From Bog-473 sp963821755 (GTDB taxonomy: Bacteria > Actinomycetota > Acidimicrobiia > Acidimicrobiales > RAAP-2), in the NCBI GenBank assembly GCA_963821755.1, contig CAWGEX010000002.1, positions 682,001-746,000 on the forward strand: a stretch of DNA of 64,000 bases, read 5' to 3'. Both the position numbers and the translations under genes were made by a program. The notes beneath the pieces are model-generated. The model worked only from the letters and a program-made list of their open reading frames with translations, made no database searches and was not told the origin of the DNA. Below, piece after piece: positions 61,101 to 64,000 of this stretch (within the stretch, counting starts at the first letter, position 1; every line of letters starts with the position of its first letter).

Positions 61101-64000
61101 CTTCGTCACGCCGGGCGAGGCCAAGGGGCCCTATCCGTTGACCGGCACCTTCGCCGGGGACACGACTCTTTCGCCCGTCCTGCTGGCCAGCAACGGCGCC
61201 AACACCTTCGTGGTCACCCCCGACCCGACGGTGATCACCTACACCGGGGCCACGACGGCCACCAACGGCCAGCCCGCCACCCTGTCCGGCGTCCTCACGG
61301 CCTTCGGCAACGCCCTGCCGAACAAGACCGTCACCTTGACCCTCGGGGCGGGGAGCACGGCCCAGAGCTGCACCGGGACGACCAACGCCGCCGGCTCGGC
61401 CAGCTGCGCCATCGCCTCGGTGAGTCAGACGGTCGGGAACGTGCCGGTCACGGCCACCTTCGCCGGGGACAACTTCTACCTGGCCTCGAGCGCCACCTCC
61501 AGCGTGGCGGTCAGCCCGCCGCCGCCCGTGCCGACCACATTGACGGTCCACTCGTCCACCGGGGACTACAACGTCGCCACCACGGTGTCGGGCGTGCTCA
61601 CCAACTCGAGCACGTCGGCCCCGATTGCCAACGAGCCGGTCAGCTTCAAGCTCAACGGCACCGAGACCTGCGCCGGCATCACCGACAGCACCGGGACGGC
61701 CTCATGCTCGGTCACACCGGGCGAAGCCTCGGGCACCTACCCGTTGACCGGCACCTTCGCCGGGGACACGACCCTTTCGCCCGTCCTGCTGGCCAGCAAC
61801 GGCGCCAACACCTTCGTGGTCACCCCCGATCCGACGGTGATCACCTACACCGGGGCCACGACGGCGACCAACGGCCAGCCGGCCACCCTCTCGGGCGTCC
61901 TCACCTCCTTCGGGATCGCCCTGCCGAACAAGACCGTCACCCTGACCCTCGGAACCGGTGGCTCGGCGCAAAGCTGCACCGACACCACCGACGCCGCCGG
62001 GTCGGCCAGCTGCAGCATCGCCTCGGTCAGCCAGACCGTCGGCAACGTGCCGGTCACGGCCAACTTCGCCGGCGACACCTTCTACCTCCCGGCCAGCGTC
62101 TCCTCCACCGTCAAGGTGGCCCCGCCGGTCGCCCTCCCGACCACGCTGACCGTCAATCCGGCCACCGGGGAATTCGGATTCGCCACCACCGTGTCCGCCG
62201 TGTTGACCAATGCGGCCACGTCGGCGCCCATCCCCGGAGAGCCGGTCTCGCTGACCCTCAACGGGACCCAGGTGTGCACCGGAACCACCGACAGCACCGG
62301 GACGGCCTCGTGCTCGGTCACGCCCAACGAGGCCAAGGGCCCCTATCCGTTGACCGGCACCTTTGTCGGGGACGCCAACGCCTCCCCCAACTGGTTGCCG
62401 AGCAATGGCGCCAACACCTTCGTCGTCACTCCTGACCCGACCGCCATGGTGTACACCGGCACGACGTCGGTGGTCAACGGCCAGACGGCTGCCCTGTCGG
62501 GCACCCTCACCACCAACGGAGTCGTGTTGCCCGGCAAGCTGGTCACGCTCGCGCTCGGCTCGGGGACCACCGCCCAGAGCTGCACCGCCACGACCGACGC
62601 CGCCGGCTCGGCCAGCTGCGTCATCATGCCCGTGAGCCAGCCGGCCGCGTCGGAACCGGTGACCGCCAGTTTCGCCGGCGACAACTACTACCTCTCATCG
62701 AGTGCCTCGTCCAACGTCGGCGTCGGCACGCCAACGACGCTGCAAATGAACCCGGCCACCGGGGAATTCAACGTCGCCACCCAGGTGTCGGGCGTGCTGA
62801 CCAACGCCATCACGTCGGCTCCCATCGCCAATGAACCCGTCACGCTCAAGCTCAATGGGCTCGAGACCTGCACGGGAACCACCGACACGACCGGTACCGT
62901 GTCGTGCTTTGTCACACCGGGCGAAGCCTCCGGAACCTACCCGCTGAGCGGCACCTTCGGCGGCGACGCCACGGCATCACCACATCTGCTGGGCAGCAAC
63001 GGGTCCAACACCTTCGTGGTCACCCCCGATCCGACGGTGATCACCTACACCGGGGCCACGACGGCGACCAACGGTTCGGCCGCCACCCTGTCCGGTGTCC
63101 TCACCGCCTTCGGCAACGCCCTGCCGAACAAGACCGTCACCTTGACGCTCGGCACAGGAGGCACCGCCCAGAGCTGCACCGGGACGACCAATGCCGCCGG
63201 CTCGGCCAGCTGTGTCATCGGATCGGTGAGCCAGACCGTCGGATCGGTTCCAGTGACGGCCAGCTTCGCCGGGGACGCCTACTACCTGGCGTCCACGGTC
63301 TCGGCCAGCGTCGGGGTCAGCGGTGCGCCGATCCCGACCACGCTCAAGGTCAACTCGGCCACCGGTCAGTACAACGTCGCCACCGTGGTGTCGGGTGTGC
63401 TGACCAACTCGGCCACGACCGCACCCATCGCCAACGAGCCGGTGACCTTCAAGCTCAATGGCAGCGAGACCTGCACCGGGATCACCAACAGCACCGGCAC
63501 GGCCTCGTGCTCGGTCACCCCGGCCGAAGCCCAGGGGACGTACCCCCTGACCGGCACCTTCGCCGGCGACACGACAGTGTCCCCCAACTTGTTGGCCAGT
63601 AGCGGCTCGAACACGTTCGTGGTCACACCCGACCCGACCGTCCTCACCTACACCGGGGCGACGACGGCCAACAACGGTTCGCCGATCACCGTGTCCGGAG
63701 TCCTGACGGCCTTCGGCAACGCCCTCCCGAACAAGACCGTCACCTTGACGCTCGGCACAGGAGGCACCGCCCAGAGCTGCACCGGGACGACCAATGCCGC
63801 CGGCTCCGCCAGCTGTGTCATCGGATCGGTGAACCAGACGGTCGGCTCCGTGCCCGTGACCGACACCTTCGCCGGGGACAACTTCTACCTGCCCTCGAAC
63901 GGCGCCTCGACCGTGACGGTCAGCCCACCGCCGCCGATCCCGACCACGCTCAAGGTCAACCCGGCCACCGGTCAGTACAACGTCGCCACCCAGGTGTCGG
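58147..64000 (+). CDS. giant exported protein: beta-propeller plus Ig-like repeats (incomplete at window end)
   Basis: At least 1951 residues, open to the window edge. A Sec signal peptide ends near GTAHA (cleavage about 42/43). Residues about 45-320 form an NHL/SMP-30-like propeller with repeats such as SGNLYVGQ, DSHNNFYVTD and DGSVLVADSN. From about residue 325 come ~200-residue units, each two Ig-like (Big-type) domains. Each domain has a Cys pair, as in ETCTGTTDSTGTASC and QSCTGTTNAAGSASC, probably disulfides. Composition is Thr/Ser/Ala/Gly-rich with almost no Lys. It is likely a surface or secreted adhesin or wall protein; no sorting signal is within view. AGGAGG lies six bases before ATG. 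Confidence 0.9.
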   Translation, partial: MAKPDPHRRRRFETWRHGVAAVMSMCIGISALGLVGAGTAHATTTLTQSGNVFASVGNSNVNVYDAASGNLINTLNDGTGETFTAGGVFDSHNNFYVTDDTNGEISEYDSSGNLLPLFASGLSNPLSLTFDNSGNLYVGQQTTPYVAEFDPNGIRLPDIGPLNTELFGVDWIDLASDQCTLYYTTEGTDIMRYNTCTNTQLPNFNNTSFDPNQSAFELRILSDGSVLVADSNAVLHLDASGNVIQSYPCSALPNCEGQLFAVNLDPDGTSFWTGDAISGDIWRIDIATGHILQTIATGSGVLFGLTIADQILAATKPGGSPTDAPTTLTVNPATSDYNVPGTVSGVLTNTSTSAPIANEPVTFSLNGSETCTGTTDSTGTASCSVTPAEASGTYPLSGTFAGDTTQSPTLLASSGSNTFVVTPDPTSTAYTGTTATTNGQPATLSGVLTSFGSPLPGKPLLLTLGSGGSVQSCSGTTNAAGSASCTIASVSQTVGNVPVTASFAGDDFYQPSSNSATASVDTDTKLKVIAATGDYNVATSVSGILTNSNTSAAIANEPVTFMLNGSETCTGITDSTGTASCFVTPGEASGPYPLTATFGGDAAASPSLLASNGANTFVVTPDPTVITYTGATTATNGQPATLSGVLTAFGNALPNKTVTLTLGTGGTAQSCTGTTNAAGSASCAIASVSQTVGNVPVTATFAGDNFYLASSATSSVAVSPPPPVPTTLTVHSSTGDYNVATTVSGVLTNSSTSAPIANEPVSFKLNGSETCTGTTDSTGTASCSVTPGEASGTYPLTGTFAGDTTLSPVLLASNGANTFVVTPDPTVITYTGATTATNGQPATLSGVLTAFGNALPNKTVTLTLGTGGSAQSCTGTTDAAGSASCAIASVSQTVGNVPVTASFAGDTFYLPASDSSTVKVAAPPAIPTTLTVNPATGEYNVATSVSGVLTNSNTLTPIANEPVTFSLNGSETCTGITDSTGTASCFVTPGEAKGPYPLTGTFAGDTTLSPVLLASNGANTFVVTPDPTVITYTGATTATNGQPATLSGVLTAFGNALPNKTVTLTLGAGSTAQSCTGTTNAAGSASCAIASVSQTVGNVPVTATFAGDNFYLASSATSSVAVSPPPPVPTTLTVHSSTGDYNVATTVSGVLTNSSTSAPIANEPVSFKLNGTETCAGITDSTGTASCSVTPGEASGTYPLTGTFAGDTTLSPVLLASNGANTFVVTPDPTVITYTGATTATNGQPATLSGVLTSFGIALPNKTVTLTLGTGGSAQSCTDTTDAAGSASCSIASVSQTVGNVPVTANFAGDTFYLPASVSSTVKVAPPVALPTTLTVNPATGEFGFATTVSAVLTNAATSAPIPGEPVSLTLNGTQVCTGTTDSTGTASCSVTPNEAKGPYPLTGTFVGDANASPNWLPSNGANTFVVTPDPTAMVYTGTTSVVNGQTAALSGTLTTNGVVLPGKLVTLALGSGTTAQSCTATTDAAGSASCVIMPVSQPAASEPVTASFAGDNYYLSSSASSNVGVGTPTTLQMNPATGEFNVATQVSGVLTNAITSAPIANEPVTLKLNGLETCTGTTDTTGTVSCFVTPGEASGTYPLSGTFGGDATASPHLLGSNGSNTFVVTPDPTVITYTGATTATNGSAATLSGVLTAFGNALPNKTVTLTLGTGGTAQSCTGTTNAAGSASCVIGSVSQTVGSVPVTASFAGDAYYLASTVSASVGVSGAPIPTTLKVNSATGQYNVATVVSGVLTNSATTAPIANEPVTFKLNGSETCTGITNSTGTASCSVTPAEAQGTYPLTGTFAGDTTVSPNLLASSGSNTFVVTPDPTVLTYTGATTANNGSPITVSGVLTAFGNALPNKTVTLTLGTGGTAQSCTGTTNAAGSASCVIGSVNQTVGSVPVTDTFAGDNFYLPSNGASTVTVSPPPPIPTTLKVNPATGQYNVATQVS
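59119..64000 (+). repeat. tandem ~606-bp repeat array within the giant gene
   Basis: Unit starts (the PTTL-V motif) fall near 59119, 59713, 60319, 60925, 61531, 62137, 62731, 63334 and 63940, spaced 594-606 bp. Eight full units and the start of a ninth are present. Several neighbours are nearly identical in DNA, e.g. the 108 bp ending at 60318 and at 61530. Confidence 0.92.

Noticed and set aside
60490..61551. Minus-strand open frame of 353 residues and similar ones in the repeat array
   Set aside because: These repeat with the same period as the plus-strand Ig-like units and have no start signal; they are mirror frames of the repeats.
59119..64000. CRISPR array or satellite DNA
   Set aside because: Repeats are about 606 bp, lie in frame in one protein gene and have no spacer-repeat structure.

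Overview
The window is GC-rich chromosomal DNA from an actinobacterium. The evidence is the complete Mce lipid-import operon with its actinobacterial gene order, three F420-type luciferase-like oxidoreductases, a MshB/Mca-like deacetylase, many GTG starts, and at least twelve genes that seem to be transcribed without a leader (a TANNNT -10 element 6-8 nt before the start codon). The mix looks like a deep-branching, Acidimicrobiia-type lineage rather than Mycobacterium or Streptomyces, but that placement is inference. I saw no tRNA, rRNA, transposase, integrase or CRISPR array.

Layout. 0-4 kb: S-adenosylhomocysteinase behind a structured leader, meeting a sigma/anti-sigma pair tail to tail. 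4-8 kb: a minus-strand metabolic run (PIG-L deacetylase, DUF6817 protein, F420 oxidoreductase, threonine aldolase) divergent from a thioesterase. 8-12 kb: a tightly overlapping four-gene plus-strand cassette (luciferase-like oxidoreductase, SCP-x-type thiolase, KAS III, nucleotidyltransferase). 12.0-12.7 kb: no credible gene, but strong signs of a large structured RNA on the minus strand. 12.7-27 kb: regulators and lipid or aldehyde metabolism genes (AraC, VOC, SDRs, ALDH, acyl-CoA synthetase, acetyltransferases, DNA glycosylase, quinone reductase, a Sel1 protein, a membrane protein, a TetR/oxidoreductase pair, a DJ-1 protein).

27-40 kb: a full Mce locus on the minus strand (two YrbE permeases, six MCE proteins and one Mce-associated protein, mostly joined by 1-4 nt overlaps). 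The Mce ATPase lies divergently upstream, behind a sigma factor with a membrane-anchored, glycine-rich tail. 40-42 kb: type II glutamine synthetase. 41.8-50.2 kb and 56.1-57.8 kb: a Tad/Flp pilus system (Flp pilin, LuxR-type regulator, TadC, TadB, TadA, CpaE, CpaB, TadE, prepilin peptidase, TadG). A previously unannotated 25-bp box precedes four of its transcription units, suggesting one regulon. 50-56 kb: a DEAD-box helicase fused to a cold-shock domain, a PhyH dioxygenase, an amidase, a D-threonine aldolase-like enzyme and exonuclease III. From 58.1 kb to the window end: an exported giant protein with an N-terminal beta-propeller and about nine 200-residue Ig-like repeat units, cut off by the window.

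Five genes need one or more single-base frame corrections (AraC, ALDH, acyl-CoA synthetase twice, MceA, the membrane-tailed sigma factor). Most of these sites lie in G/C runs or short repeats, and the proteins are otherwise well conserved, so sequencing or assembly error is as likely as real inactivation.
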